NCBI RefSeq assembly: GCF_007896435.1
Contig: NZ_VCBL01000001.1
Coordinates: 1,269,345-1,333,344 of the forward strand
Length of the DNA: 64,000 nt
Reading direction: 5' to 3'
Origin: Rummeliibacillus suwonensis
GTDB lineage: Bacteria; Bacillota; Bacilli; Bacillales_A; Planococcaceae
The notes under the pieces were generated by a model. The model was not told the DNA's origin, did not search any database, and saw only the letters and a list, made by a program, of their open reading frames with translations. Below are positions 37,517-46,238 of this stretch, in pieces. Within the stretch, counting starts at the first letter, position 1. Every line of letters begins with the position of its first letter. The position numbers and the translations under genes were made by a program.

Positions 37517-37741
37517 TTAAGAAAGGTTTTGCAGTCTTACATAGCGATATTTGTCTTTTATAAATTGCTTAAAATAACGGCCAGGCGATTCAGCTTCTAT
37601 TAACCCGTTGTAAAGCGATTCTGGAACACCGTAGTATTCGAAGACACCATCTTTTATAAATTTAATCCTTAAAATCATTGCATTTGGTCGATAGCCGACA
37701 GAAGCTAATTTAGAAGAAGTCACTGCTTTCATTTCCATCAT
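37517..37741 (-). CDS. KTSC-domain protein
   Basis: 74 residues. The KTSC domain marks are SSKLASVGYRP, LRIKFIKDGVFEYYGVPESLYNGLIEA and SPGRYFKQFIKDKYRY. Such domains occur alone or fused to tRNA or RNA-related proteins; the role is unclear. GGAGGAG precedes the ATG. Confidence 0.85.
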   Translation of the reverse strand: MMEMKAVTSSKLASVGYRPNAMILRIKFIKDGVFEYYGVPESLYNGLIEAESPGRYFKQFIKDKYRYVRLQNLS

Positions 37742-37889
37742 AAATCTCCTCCTTAAATAACTGGTCTATAAAATAAGATTAACAGATATTCGTTTGAAAT
37801 GAAAACGTTTACTATTAATTATTTGTAAATATTTCAAAATCTCGTTTTTATTATTTAAAATTCAATATAATAATAGTAAGGAGGTTGTG

Positions 37890-38414
37890 ATGTCGAAAAT
37901 TAAACAGTTTATAACTTTTTTAATTATTTCAAATTTATTGACCTTGATTTTTATTGCTTATTCATTAATTCAGCATAATGTTTATCAAGATCGTTACCTT
38001 ATAGATGAAATTCAAGTACCTCTTGTTCAATTACAAGCTACGATACAATATCAGGCGGAAAATAAGTGGAAAAATCCAGAGCTTATTTCATTTCAATCCA
38101 CTAAAGTTCAAAATGCAATTGATCATGTTATGCGAGAATCCTATCCTTCAAACGGGAAGTTATCAAAAAGAGAAAAATCTAATTTATTTCAGATTGAGCG
38201 AGTGCTACGGAATTTGCCACAAAATAGTGATTATGCCGTTGCCAAATGGAAGAAAGCTGATAAGCAGAATGCAGTGGCTTTTGAAAAGACATTAAAAAAT
38301 GTAGGGTTAACAAAAAATGCTGAAGTTTTAGATGATCGTAAGCGGTTTATGCGACAGTGTGAGACAGTTGCGAAGGAATCTGCAAGATATATGAAAGGAC
38401 ATCAGCAAGAATAA
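37890..38414 (+). CDS. Membrane-anchored hypothetical protein
   Basis: 174 residues: one N-terminal helix (FITFLIISNLLTLIFIAYSLI), then an extracytoplasmic helical domain rich in Lys, Gln and Asn. AAGGAGG precedes ATG 37890. I do not recognise the family. A terminator follows (38432-38474). Confidence 0.65.
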   Translation: MSKIKQFITFLIISNLLTLIFIAYSLIQHNVYQDRYLIDEIQVPLVQLQATIQYQAENKWKNPELISFQSTKVQNAIDHVMRESYPSNGKLSKREKSNLFQIERVLRNLPQNSDYAVAKWKKADKQNAVAFEKTLKNVGLTKNAEVLDDRKRFMRQCETVAKESARYMKGHQQE

Positions 38415-38431
38415 GAAGGGACTTACACTAC

Positions 38432-38474
38432 AAAAATAGCATGCTGGGAAGATAACTCCTAGCATGCTATTTTA
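38432..38474. terminator. Bidirectional terminator
   Basis: AAAAATAGCATGCTGGGA pairs with TCCTAGCATGCTATTTTA between convergent genes. Confidence 0.8.
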
Positions 38475-38496
38475 TATACTTGCTGAGAAGTTATGC

Positions 38497-39291
38497 TTAT
38501 GCAAGAGAGTGGTCTTTTTTTATGACAGCGTTGACGGCATCAAAAATGGTACTTTCAAATTGATCATTCTGCAGTGAAGTGACACCCTCAATTGTCGTTC
38601 CTCCAGGTGAGCAAACTTGATCGACAAGTTCCCATGGATGTTCATGGCTTTCCATCACCATTTTTGCACTCCCCAATACAGCGCTTGAAGCGATTTGAAG
38701 TGCTTGTTTCTTATCCATCCCTGCTCGTACGGCTGCTCTAGCTAATGTATCAATATACATATAGCTAAAGGCAGGAGATGCCCCGGCAATAGCGGAGAAG
38801 ATGGTGAACTGTTCCTCCGGTAATTCAACGATCGAACCGATTGTTTGGAATAAGGTGATGACCATTTCTTTCGCTTCATTTGTTGCATTTTTTGAAGCAC
38901 TAAAACATGTTGTAGAAGCACCAACAATCGCATTGATATTAGGCATTACACGAATAATGGTGGTAGCCTTAGAGAGATTAGCTTCCAAATAGTTGATGGA
39001 TTTTCCGGCAGCAATAGAAATGACTGTTTGGTTAGGGAATAAGTGTTCATTTACTTTTGGAAGTAATTCAGCGAAAGATTGTGGTTGAACTGCAAGAATG
39101 ATTACATCTGCTTTCATCACTTCTTCCAAAGTGGTGCACCCTGTAATTTGATAGGTATCCACTAAATTTTTTGTTTTATCGAATGATCGATTGAATCCTA
39201 AAATATCAGCAGCTGTAAAATGATTATTTTGAACCATTCCTTTAATAATGGCAGTGGCCATATTGCCAAGCCCAATAAAACCGTATTTCAA
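38497..39291 (-). CDS. proC: Pyrroline-5-carboxylate reductase
   Basis: 264 residues from TTG 39291 (GGAG upstream; GTG 39303 overlaps the site). Rossmann motif YGFIGLGNMATAIIKG at the N-terminus, VIILAVQPQSF, VMPNINAIVGAS and the signature PAFSYMYIDTLARAAVRAGM...GSAKMV...SPGGTTIEGV. It reduces pyrroline-5-carboxylate to proline with NADPH. Bacilli often have several paralogues (ProG, ProH, ProI), so which one this is cannot be told. Confidence 0.93.
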   Translation of the reverse strand: MKYGFIGLGNMATAIIKGMVQNNHFTAADILGFNRSFDKTKNLVDTYQITGCTTLEEVMKADVIILAVQPQSFAELLPKVNEHLFPNQTVISIAAGKSINYLEANLSKATTIIRVMPNINAIVGASTTCFSASKNATNEAKEMVITLFQTIGSIVELPEEQFTIFSAIAGASPAFSYMYIDTLARAAVRAGMDKKQALQIASSAVLGSAKMVMESHEHPWELVDQVCSPGGTTIEGVTSLQNDQFESTIFDAVNAVIKKDHSLA

Positions 39292-39465
39292 TTTATAAAA
39301 CACTCCTAATAGAATACTTTTGAACGAATATATTAAGTATAGAGAGAAAAAATACTTTTGGGTAATATTTTATCTTGATTCAGCAATGTTTTATGCGACG
39401 AGAGCAAAGCGACAGGTACAGAAAACTCCTACCTCTCTCTATAGATAGTGAGATGAATGCGATTT

Positions 39466-39675
39466 TATCCCGCGTTAACGGGCAGTAAGACTCCCGCCTC
39501 AAGGTTTAGAGAGAAGCGAGAAAGATAGGTGGGGGATCAACTGCCCGTAAAAGCCCGATTGGTTCGGGACAACAGGATGTTGGTCACTCAGGTGTTGCCA
39601 CAGGACGTGGCGCTTTTAACCTGAGTTCTTCTATTTCAGTGGGGGATGCCCCCACTGATGGAAGCTTCACTTTAT
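39466..39675. repeat. Family B repeat, copy B2
   Basis: A well-preserved copy. The stem CGGGCAGTAAG pairs roughly with CTGCCCG, then CCCGATTGGTTCGGG, the shared core, the perfect hairpin CAGTGGGGGATGCCCCCACTG (39639-39659) and a TTCACTTTAT end. Confidence 0.75.
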
Positions 39676-39934
39676 TTCCAATTCAACGGGTGTACAAACA
39701 TATACTGAATCAGAGAAATTCAGGCTAAAAGGCCACATTCTATAGCATCGAGTGTTCTTGTATATCCCTAAATAAAGGAAAACGAGAAAATCATGTCATT
39801 ATTGTGACATGATTATGTAATTATTTATATTCTACTTAAGATTTGATATGATCAAAGTATTGTTGTTGTTTTTGGCTACATGAATATTTGTGTTCAAGCG
39901 CTTTTGATAGGCTCTTCTCAAAAGTCGAGATTGA

Positions 39935-40165
39935 TAGTTTATGTAGTGTAAATGGACTGAAGCGGAACCAATGCGACCCTAGAGGTTAGCGACCAGATGC
40001 GACCTTGAAGCGAGCAATTGAAAGAACGGAGTCTAAGACCGTGTCCTGTGGCAACGACTCTGTGACCAATGTCCTGTTGCCCTAAACTAAAGCGGCTCAT
40101 ATGACGCCCCCTAGAAAGTATATTGATAGAGCGCAATCAGCCCTAAGTTGCGTTGATGAGCCTTT
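39935..40165. repeat. Family C unit containing a family A core
   Basis: The outer part (GTAGTGTAAATGGACTGAAGC and AGTTGCGTTGATGAGCC) parallels 32942-33070. The inner part (AACGGAGTCTAAG ... CTGTGGCAACGACTC) is the core of family A. Apart from B2 and this unit, 39304-40305 shows nothing. Confidence 0.45.
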
Positions 40166-40305
40166 TGATAAGGAAAAAATAGGATGGATATTGCCAAGCG
40201 ATTTGATAGCACTTTGCTTTAAATAGATTCAACAATTGAAACATTAAATATGAAATTTTATCAATTAGTTGTTATAATATAGTGGCGCTCTTGCTATGAA
40301 AAGGA

Positions 40306-41268
40306 ATGAAAAACGAAATAATGGGTAGTGACACAAAACGAGATCAAGCATCACAAGATACAGCTGTCACTGTATCGAAGCCATCAATGTCAAAAATAGT
40401 AGCGATGACAGTCAAGACAGGCATTATAAAATCAAATCTTATTCCGATGGTGGCCGGTTTAACGCTAGCACTTTATACGTATGAGTTAAATCCATTCGAT
40501 CGATGGCTTGATATTATTTGTGCGATTATTGGTGCAGCATTTGTAATAGCTGCTGCAGGTGCTTTTAATAATTTATACGATAGAGATATTGATGCCATTA
40601 TGCAGCGTACGAAAAAACGCCCGACTGTAACAGGGGATATCAAAATCATATATGTATGGATCATTGGAATCGGTTCTATGATAATTGGATTAATAGCTCT
40701 TTATATAGCATCGCCATTAGCATCGTTACTTGGATTTGCAGGTCTTTTCTTTTATGTCTTTCCATATACGATTTGGACTAAAAGACATACTGTGTATAAT
40801 ACAGAAGTCGGTAGTATTTCTGGTGCGATGCCACCGTTAATCGGCTGGGCCGCAATTCACCCGAATATTATGCATCCTGCGGTCTTGGGATTATTTGTCA
40901 TTACGTTAATCTGGCAAATGCCTCATTTTTATGCGATCGCTATTAGAAAGCAAGACGATTATCGTGTAGCGAATGTTCCGATGTTACCAGTTGTAAAAGG
41001 GATGAAACGAACTTATATTACAACGAATATCTATTTGGTTCTATTAACTGCTAGTTGTTTTTTGCTAGGTACGTTGAGTAAAGGATTAATGTTAGTTGCC
41101 TTGTTGCTAAGTATTGCATGGCTTGTGATGAATATTTACGGTTATCATAAAAAGGAACCAAAGAAATGGGCAACATTACTTTTTGTCTATTCACTGTTTC
41201 ATATGACGATTCTTTTTTCAACAGTTATTATTTATTCGATCGTTGGTCTATTTTTAAAATTACATTAA
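40306..41268 (+). CDS. ctaB: Protoheme IX farnesyltransferase CtaB
   Basis: 320 residues, UbiA prenyltransferase superfamily, about nine membrane helices. The two Asp-rich catalytic segments are FNNLYDRDIDAIMQRTKKRP and RKQDDYRVANVPMLPVVKG. It converts haem B to haem O for cytochrome oxidases. The start is uncertain: ATG 40306 or 40321 are both possible and neither has an ideal ribosome site. A strong terminator follows directly. Confidence 0.94.
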   Translation: MKNEIMGSDTKRDQASQDTAVTVSKPSMSKIVAMTVKTGIIKSNLIPMVAGLTLALYTYELNPFDRWLDIICAIIGAAFVIAAAGAFNNLYDRDIDAIMQRTKKRPTVTGDIKIIYVWIIGIGSMIIGLIALYIASPLASLLGFAGLFFYVFPYTIWTKRHTVYNTEVGSISGAMPPLIGWAAIHPNIMHPAVLGLFVITLIWQMPHFYAIAIRKQDDYRVANVPMLPVVKGMKRTYITTNIYLVLLTASCFLLGTLSKGLMLVALLLSIAWLVMNIYGYHKKEPKKWATLLFVYSLFHMTILFSTVIIYSIVGLFLKLH

Positions 41269-41270
41269 AA

Positions 41271-41312
41271 AACTCGGCATTTCCATTGCGAAGGAAATGC
41301 CGAGTTTTTTTC
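41271..41312 (+). terminator. Terminator of ctaB
   Basis: ACTCGGCATTTCC and GGAAATGCCGAGT form a perfect stem followed by TTTTTTT. Confidence 0.9.
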
Positions 41313-41443
41313 TCATATTAACAATGTGTAAGCCCTTACTTTAAGATGTATATAACAAGCGAATGGGGATTTGGGATCAACTGTTGTAAAGGTTTGCTTG
41401 GCTCAACGAATATATAATGATGGATGAAATTTCACTCTGTATG

Positions 41444-42049
41444 TTATATATTACCAATGGCTAAATAGGGAAAGAATCCTTCCAGAAAGCGTTCAGTTGC
41501 TGGCATAAAATAGGAGCCAAAATGATAATCAGGATCTAAAGTTGTAATGATCCAAGTTCCTTTTGTTGAAATACGATCTATATATAAGAATGCGCCACCA
41601 TCCTCAGCAGTAATAATCTTTTCACATCCTTCAGGAGGCCAAAATACACCATGCTGATGCCAAGTTGCATTTTCAAGCGGGATATAGTTGAAAAATTCAT
41701 GTTCAGGAAGATTCGCAATAAGTCCGCTTTTTGCATTTTTTTCAAGCCACCACCAAAAGTTTGTTGGTCGTTCCTCCCATTTTTGATTTGGTAGCCAATT
41801 CCATGGTTGTGGACCAAGGGCAACGACGATTTTCCCTTCGTTAGCAAATGCATGGATTTTAGGAGCAGCTTCTAATAATAATTGTTTATGCAATTGTGAA
41901 GGGACGACTAAAACATCCAGTTCATCTAAAGATGTATTTTGAAATTCAGGTAAATAGATTAACTTGTGGATATATTGATTGAATTTAGGTTCATGAAAAG
42001 TTTTATAGTGAACATCATTTCCACTATAGACAACGCCTATTTTACGCAT
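41444..42049 (-). CDS. Protein of unknown function, Fur-controlled operon, second gene
   Basis: 201 residues. Alternating beta-alpha pattern (KIGVVYSGNDVHY, LDVLVVPSQLHKQLL, EGKIVVALGPQPWNW), late aromatic region (GVFWPPEGC) and TLDPDYHFGSYF. It looks like a class I glutamine-amidotransferase/flavodoxin-like fold without an obvious catalytic Cys. The gene overlaps its upstream neighbour by 8 bp, and the two proteins share a layout (an Asp-Val-Leu-Val strand, a G-x-x-P/G-x-x-W-L-P turn, a YIDR strand near the C-terminus), so they are probably distant paralogues. Confidence 0.72.
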   Translation of the reverse strand: MRKIGVVYSGNDVHYKTFHEPKFNQYIHKLIYLPEFQNTSLDELDVLVVPSQLHKQLLLEAAPKIHAFANEGKIVVALGPQPWNWLPNQKWEERPTNFWWWLEKNAKSGLIANLPEHEFFNYIPLENATWHQHGVFWPPEGCEKIITAEDGGAFLYIDRISTKGTWIITTLDPDYHFGSYFMPATERFLEGFFPYLAIGNI

Positions 42050-42656
42050 GAGTTTGTACCTCTCTTTCTAACCATGTATAAAGTTGATCGGGAATTCTAC
42101 CAGTTGTTTTATGATTCGAACTATAACCCAATAAATCTCTTCCCGCATGAACAAGGATTGTTCCGGCACTACTACTGCGATCAATATATGTTACAGGATG
42201 TCCACTTTTAAAACGCAATAATACCTCTACATCATGGGAAACTGGATGATAACCGCGAGCAAAAAATCCTGCAACCCCTTTGTTATAAGTCATATCTCCA
42301 GTTGTAACACCATCGAAAATACCAGAATCATTGTTAGTCGTAAAAACTTCATAATCGGAAAAAGTCTGAACTCTTTCAGGGATAAACGGTGAAACCCCTG
42401 GCAACCACATTCTAAAAAGATGCCCACAAAAAACAACAATTTTTTGATCAGCTAGAAAATTTTCAATGATGTTTTTCTGTTTTAATAAATATTCTTGATC
42501 GACAAAATTCGAGATAACAAGAACATCTATATTTGATAAATCTTGTTGATCCAAGTCATATTGATCAATTTCTTTCCAAGTTTTTTCTGAATGTCGACTG
42601 CTTTCTCCAAACGCATGCATAGGATCCAGTTTTAAAATCGTTAATTTTTTATTCAT
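42042..42656 (-). CDS. Protein of unknown function, Fur-controlled operon, first gene
   Basis: 204 residues from ATG 42656 (AAGGAGG upstream; the upstream Ile-rich ORF extension is inside the Fur box). Strands IDVLVISNF and KIVVFCGHLFRMWLPG, then HPVTYIDRSSSAGTILVHAGRDLLGY. GATase-like fold by impression. It is divergent from an iron-type ABC transporter and carries its own Fur box, so a role in iron or siderophore uptake is inferred. Confidence 0.75.
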   Translation of the reverse strand: MNKKLTILKLDPMHAFGESSRHSEKTWKEIDQYDLDQQDLSNIDVLVISNFVDQEYLLKQKNIIENFLADQKIVVFCGHLFRMWLPGVSPFIPERVQTFSDYEVFTTNNDSGIFDGVTTGDMTYNKGVAGFFARGYHPVSHDVEVLLRFKSGHPVTYIDRSSSAGTILVHAGRDLLGYSSNHKTTGRIPDQLYTWLEREVQTHA

Positions 42657-42670
42657 TTTATCCTCCTTGT

Positions 42671-42691
42671 AAATGATAATGATAATCATTT
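42671..42691. promoter_or_regulatory. Fur box of the leftward operon
   Basis: The sequence ATGATAATGATAATCATTT lies about 15 bp upstream of ATG 42656. It is a near-perfect match to the 19-bp Fur consensus of inverted GATAAT hexamers. Confidence 0.88.
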
Positions 42692-42830
42692 AAAACACAT
42701 CCCCCATTATACAAGACATTATTTAATAATCAAACATTATTTTTGATACATAATTGATGGTTTGAAAGCGTTTTTACATCATTTTCGTGCTTTGTGTTTT
42801 ATTTTTTGTCGAATTATGTCGAAAATTTAT

Positions 42831-42894
42831 AAATGATAATCAATCTCATTGAATCGAAAATAATTATCAACTATAATGAGAATCGTTATCATTT
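42831..42894. promoter_or_regulatory. Two Fur boxes of the ABC transporter operon
   Basis: Box 1 (42831-42850) reads TGATAATCAATCTCA and box 2 (42873-42894) reads TGAGAATCGTTATCA in 7-1-7 form, both close to TGATAAT-N-ATTATCA. They lie about 160-220 bp before the substrate-binding protein gene, leaving a fairly long leader. Confidence 0.75.
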
Positions 42895-43051
42895 AAAATA
42901 ATTCAAGAAAGCAGGGGTCATTTGAAATCAATTGTGTATTCATATATCCATATATAAGTTTCCAAAACGGTGTTTTAGAGCGGGGTATTGCTCGATTGAA
43001 TCTATATAATCTTCCATATAGATTTGCAAAATGGTATAGAGGTGAGAAAAA

Positions 43052-44191
43052 ATGAAAAAATCGAGATTAACATTATTAGCAACTACAGCACTAATCGCTG
43101 CTTTAACAGCTGGCTGTGGTTCAAACGACGCAACAAACAATGCAACAGATTCTAAAGATAAAGCAACAACTCAAGAAGAAAAAGTTGTACAGGATCAGTT
43201 AGGACGTGATGTTAAAATCCCAACTAAAGTCGATCGCATTGTGACAGGAGGAATCTTACCATTCTATTCAACTTGGTATGTTGCAACAGATTCAACCAAA
43301 GAAATAGTAGGGATGCATCCAAATTCATATAGTGCTGCTAAAAATTCGATTTTAGCAAAAATTTCTCCAGATGTTTTAAAAGCTGATACATCGTTTGTCA
43401 AAAATGGTGAAGTTAATGTAGAAGAATTAATGAAAATAGATCCTCAAATATACTTTGAAGGCACAGCTGATGAAAAAACGATTAAAAAGGTTGAGACTAC
43501 AGGAATTCCTGTTATGGGGATCAAGGCAATTGACGCAGTAAAAAATACGGAGCCAATGGGAACCTTTAATAGTTGGTTGAAAGTGATTAGTGATATTACT
43601 GGAACGACAGAACGCACGGACCGATTTTTAGATGAAGGTAAACAAGTTCAAAATGAGTTAAATGAAAAATTAAGTAAAGTAAAGGAATCTGAAAAACCAC
43701 GCGCAATGGTATTGTTCAATCATTCAAAAGATTCCATTGTGGTAGCTGGAAATAATTTCTTTGGTAATCAGTGGTTAAACGCTACTGGGGCGAAAGATGT
43801 GGCACAAAAAGATATCGTGGGAACAAAAGAAGTGAATATGGAACAAATTTATAAATGGAATCCAGATGTCATCTACATTACCGATTTTACGGCTACACAA
43901 CCAGAGGATTTATTAAAAAATAAAATTGCTGGGCAAGATTGGAGCCAAGTAAAAGCAGTTCAAGAGGGGAAAGTTTATAAAACGCCAGTCGGAATTTACC
44001 GTTGGTTCCCACCAAATGGGGATGCACCATTAATGTTGAAATGGATGGCACAAAAAAATTATCCTGATTTATTTACTTATGATATGAAAACAGAAATAAA
44101 GAATTATTATAAAGATTTTTATTCTTATGATGTATCAGATGACGAAGCTGAAAAAATTCTTCACCCATCCTCTGATTCAGCACTACAGTAA
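43052..44191 (+). CDS. Iron-type ABC transporter substrate-binding lipoprotein
   Basis: 379 residues. Lipoprotein signal MKKSRLTLLATTALIAAL with lipobox LTAGC. Class III (FecB/FhuD-like) binding fold: QLGRDVKIPTKVDRIVTGG, VNVEELMKIDPQIYF and VYKTPVGIYRWFPPNG. AGAGGTG precedes the ATG. It probably binds a ferric siderophore or haem-like ligand; the ligand is not readable. First gene of a three-gene operon under Fur boxes. Confidence 0.9.
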   Translation: MKKSRLTLLATTALIAALTAGCGSNDATNNATDSKDKATTQEEKVVQDQLGRDVKIPTKVDRIVTGGILPFYSTWYVATDSTKEIVGMHPNSYSAAKNSILAKISPDVLKADTSFVKNGEVNVEELMKIDPQIYFEGTADEKTIKKVETTGIPVMGIKAIDAVKNTEPMGTFNSWLKVISDITGTTERTDRFLDEGKQVQNELNEKLSKVKESEKPRAMVLFNHSKDSIVVAGNNFFGNQWLNATGAKDVAQKDIVGTKEVNMEQIYKWNPDVIYITDFTATQPEDLLKNKIAGQDWSQVKAVQEGKVYKTPVGIYRWFPPNGDAPLMLKWMAQKNYPDLFTYDMKTEIKNYYKDFYSYDVSDDEAEKILHPSSDSALQ

Positions 44192-44212
44192 TTGAATAGG
44201 GAATGACTATAA

Positions 44213-45214
44213 ATGAAAAAATGGACAATCGCTTTATGTTGGATTCTTCCAATTGTTGTGGCACTTGTTTCCTTAGGAATTGGTCGATATACCATTGACT
44301 TGCCTGAGATTCTGAAAATTTTGTTTTCACATGTTTTTCCCCTTCCTAAAACTTGGTCAAATATGGAAGAAACCGTAGTGATGAATATTCGATTACCTCG
44401 AATTTTATTGGCTATTTTGATCGGTGGGGGATTATCCATTGCAGGTGCTAGTTTTCAAGGAATGTTCGCCAATCCATTGGTGTCGCCTGATATTTTAGGT
44501 GTTTCTGCAGGAGCTGGATTTGGTGCTTCCTTAGGAATATTATTGTTCAATACGGGTTTTATCGCACAATTTTTTGCATTAATATTTGGACTATGTGCTA
44601 TTGGTTTTACATTCATGATTGCTGGATACAAAAAAGATTCTCCACTCTTTATGTATGTATTAGCTGGTGTAGTAACTTCAGCATTGTTTCAAGCATTGGT
44701 TTCACTGACAAAGTTTGTAGCAGATCCAGAAGACAAATTGCCAGCCATTACTTACTTTTTAATGGGGAGCTTAGGAACAGCATCTTATCATGATTTAATA
44801 ATCGGTGGTCCAATTATTATCATTGGTATGATTATTTTATATATATTGCGCTGGCGCATTAATTTACTTACATTACCAGATGATGAAGCAAAATCACTGG
44901 GAATTCCCCTGACTCGGTTGAAGTGGACCGTTATTTTCGGCGCAACGTTGATTACGGCTGCATCTGTAGCAGTAGCAGGAATCGTTGGTTGGGTGGGGTT
45001 GATCATTCCACATGTTGCGCGTATGCTAGTTGGAAATAATAATCAGCATGTGTTACCAGTGTCTGTTTCAATTGGAGCGGTTTATTTATTGCTTATTGAT
45101 ACCGTTGCTCGTTCCATTACGGCTACCGAAATTCCTTTGTCTATACTGACAGCCATTATTGGAGCTCCTTTCTTCGCTATATTATTACGAAAAACAGGAG
45201 GCGGTTGGTCATGA
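44213..45214 (+). CDS. FecCD-family ABC transporter permease
   Basis: 333 residues, nine to ten helices. Family marks are LPRILLAILIGGGLSIAGASFQGMFANPLVSPDILGVSAGAGFGA, VAGIVGWVGLIIPHVARMLVG and the FecCD coupling loop. It forms the homodimeric membrane channel with the ATPase encoded downstream, which overlaps its stop. Confidence 0.93.
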   Translation: MKKWTIALCWILPIVVALVSLGIGRYTIDLPEILKILFSHVFPLPKTWSNMEETVVMNIRLPRILLAILIGGGLSIAGASFQGMFANPLVSPDILGVSAGAGFGASLGILLFNTGFIAQFFALIFGLCAIGFTFMIAGYKKDSPLFMYVLAGVVTSALFQALVSLTKFVADPEDKLPAITYFLMGSLGTASYHDLIIGGPIIIIGMIILYILRWRINLLTLPDDEAKSLGIPLTRLKWTVIFGATLITAASVAVAGIVGWVGLIIPHVARMLVGNNNQHVLPVSVSIGAVYLLLIDTVARSITATEIPLSILTAIIGAPFFAILLRKTGGGWS

Positions 45215-46035
45215 AGATTGAAGTACAAGATGGCAACTATTATTATGACCATAAGAGAGAACAACGACCAAATCTATATGAAACAGATATAAACTTCACG
45301 TTAAATAATGGAGAAATAATGGCTATACTTGGACCGAATGGTGCGGGGAAGACAACGATGCTAAAGTGTATTACAGGGTTGTTGGAGTGGAAAAAAGGTC
45401 AAACTTTCATTGATGATAAACCATTAAAAAGCTATAGTCGAAAAGAGATTTGGAAAAGAATTGGCTATGTTCCTCAGGCACATAAAATGATATTTGGCTT
45501 CACGATCGAGGATTTAGTAGTAATGGGACGTGCACCCTATATCAGCATGTTGGCGAAACCAAGTAAAAAAGATTATGAAGCCGCCTATAAGTCATTAGAA
45601 GCTGTTGGTATTTTACATTTAGCGAAAAAATCATGCAATGAGGTAAGTGGTGGAGAATTACAATTGGCTTTGATTGCTCGGACACTAGTATCAGATCCGG
45701 AAGTATTAATTTTAGATGAACCAGAATCGCATTTAGATATCCAGAAACAAATCATTATTCTACAAACCATCAAAAAATTATCAACTGAACACGGAATCTC
45801 TTGTATCATTAATACGCATTATCCCAATCATGCCTTTTATCTAGCTAATCATGTATTGATGACAGCCAAGAAGAAGAAAGTGATTCATGGTAAAGTACGT
45901 GAGGTAATGACTGAGCCACAAATGAAAGAATACTTTGGCATTGAGTTGAAGAAAATAATATATGAAGAAGATAATTATTTATTAGAAACAATGGTACCAA
46001 AGGAGCTTGGACAAGAAAAAAATATAATCTTTTGA
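45211..46035 (+). CDS. Iron-type ABC transporter ATP-binding protein
   Basis: 274 residues with Walker A GPNGAGKTT, Q-loop VPQAHK, signature VSGGELQLA, Walker B VLILDEPE and H-loop NTHYPNH. The signature lacks the final Q-R of LSGGQxQR types but fits the FecE family. ATG 45211 overlaps the permease stop (ATGA) and has AGGAGGCGG upstream. Confidence 0.92.
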   Translation: MKIEVQDGNYYYDHKREQRPNLYETDINFTLNNGEIMAILGPNGAGKTTMLKCITGLLEWKKGQTFIDDKPLKSYSRKEIWKRIGYVPQAHKMIFGFTIEDLVVMGRAPYISMLAKPSKKDYEAAYKSLEAVGILHLAKKSCNEVSGGELQLALIARTLVSDPEVLILDEPESHLDIQKQIIILQTIKKLSTEHGISCIINTHYPNHAFYLANHVLMTAKKKKVIHGKVREVMTEPQMKEYFGIELKKIIYEEDNYLLETMVPKELGQEKNIIF

Positions 46036-46100
46036 TGATTTCTTTCTTATTCAAATAGATTGAGAGTACTTTTTGAATAGCTATCAATACTGTAGCTTTA

Positions 46101-46147
46101 CACTATAGGAAACTTGGGAATTTTTTAGTTTTCTATAGTGTTTTTTT
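46101..46147 (+). terminator. Terminator of the iron operon
   Basis: CACTATAGGAAAC and GTTTTCTATAGTG with one mismatch, then TTTTTTT. A partial family B unit (GGCAGTAAGATCCC ... GATCAACTACCC) follows at about 46153-46240. Confidence 0.82.
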
Positions 46148-46238
46148 CATGAACGGCAGTAAGATCCCTTAGATGCAAGGAAAAAGTAAAGATCAACTAC
46201 CCACAAAAGCCTGATTGGAAACTCCTATAAAGTAGAAT

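Noticed and set aside
42940-43140. 66-residue minus-strand ORF
   Set aside because: It overlaps the leader and signal peptide of the binding-protein gene and is a shadow.
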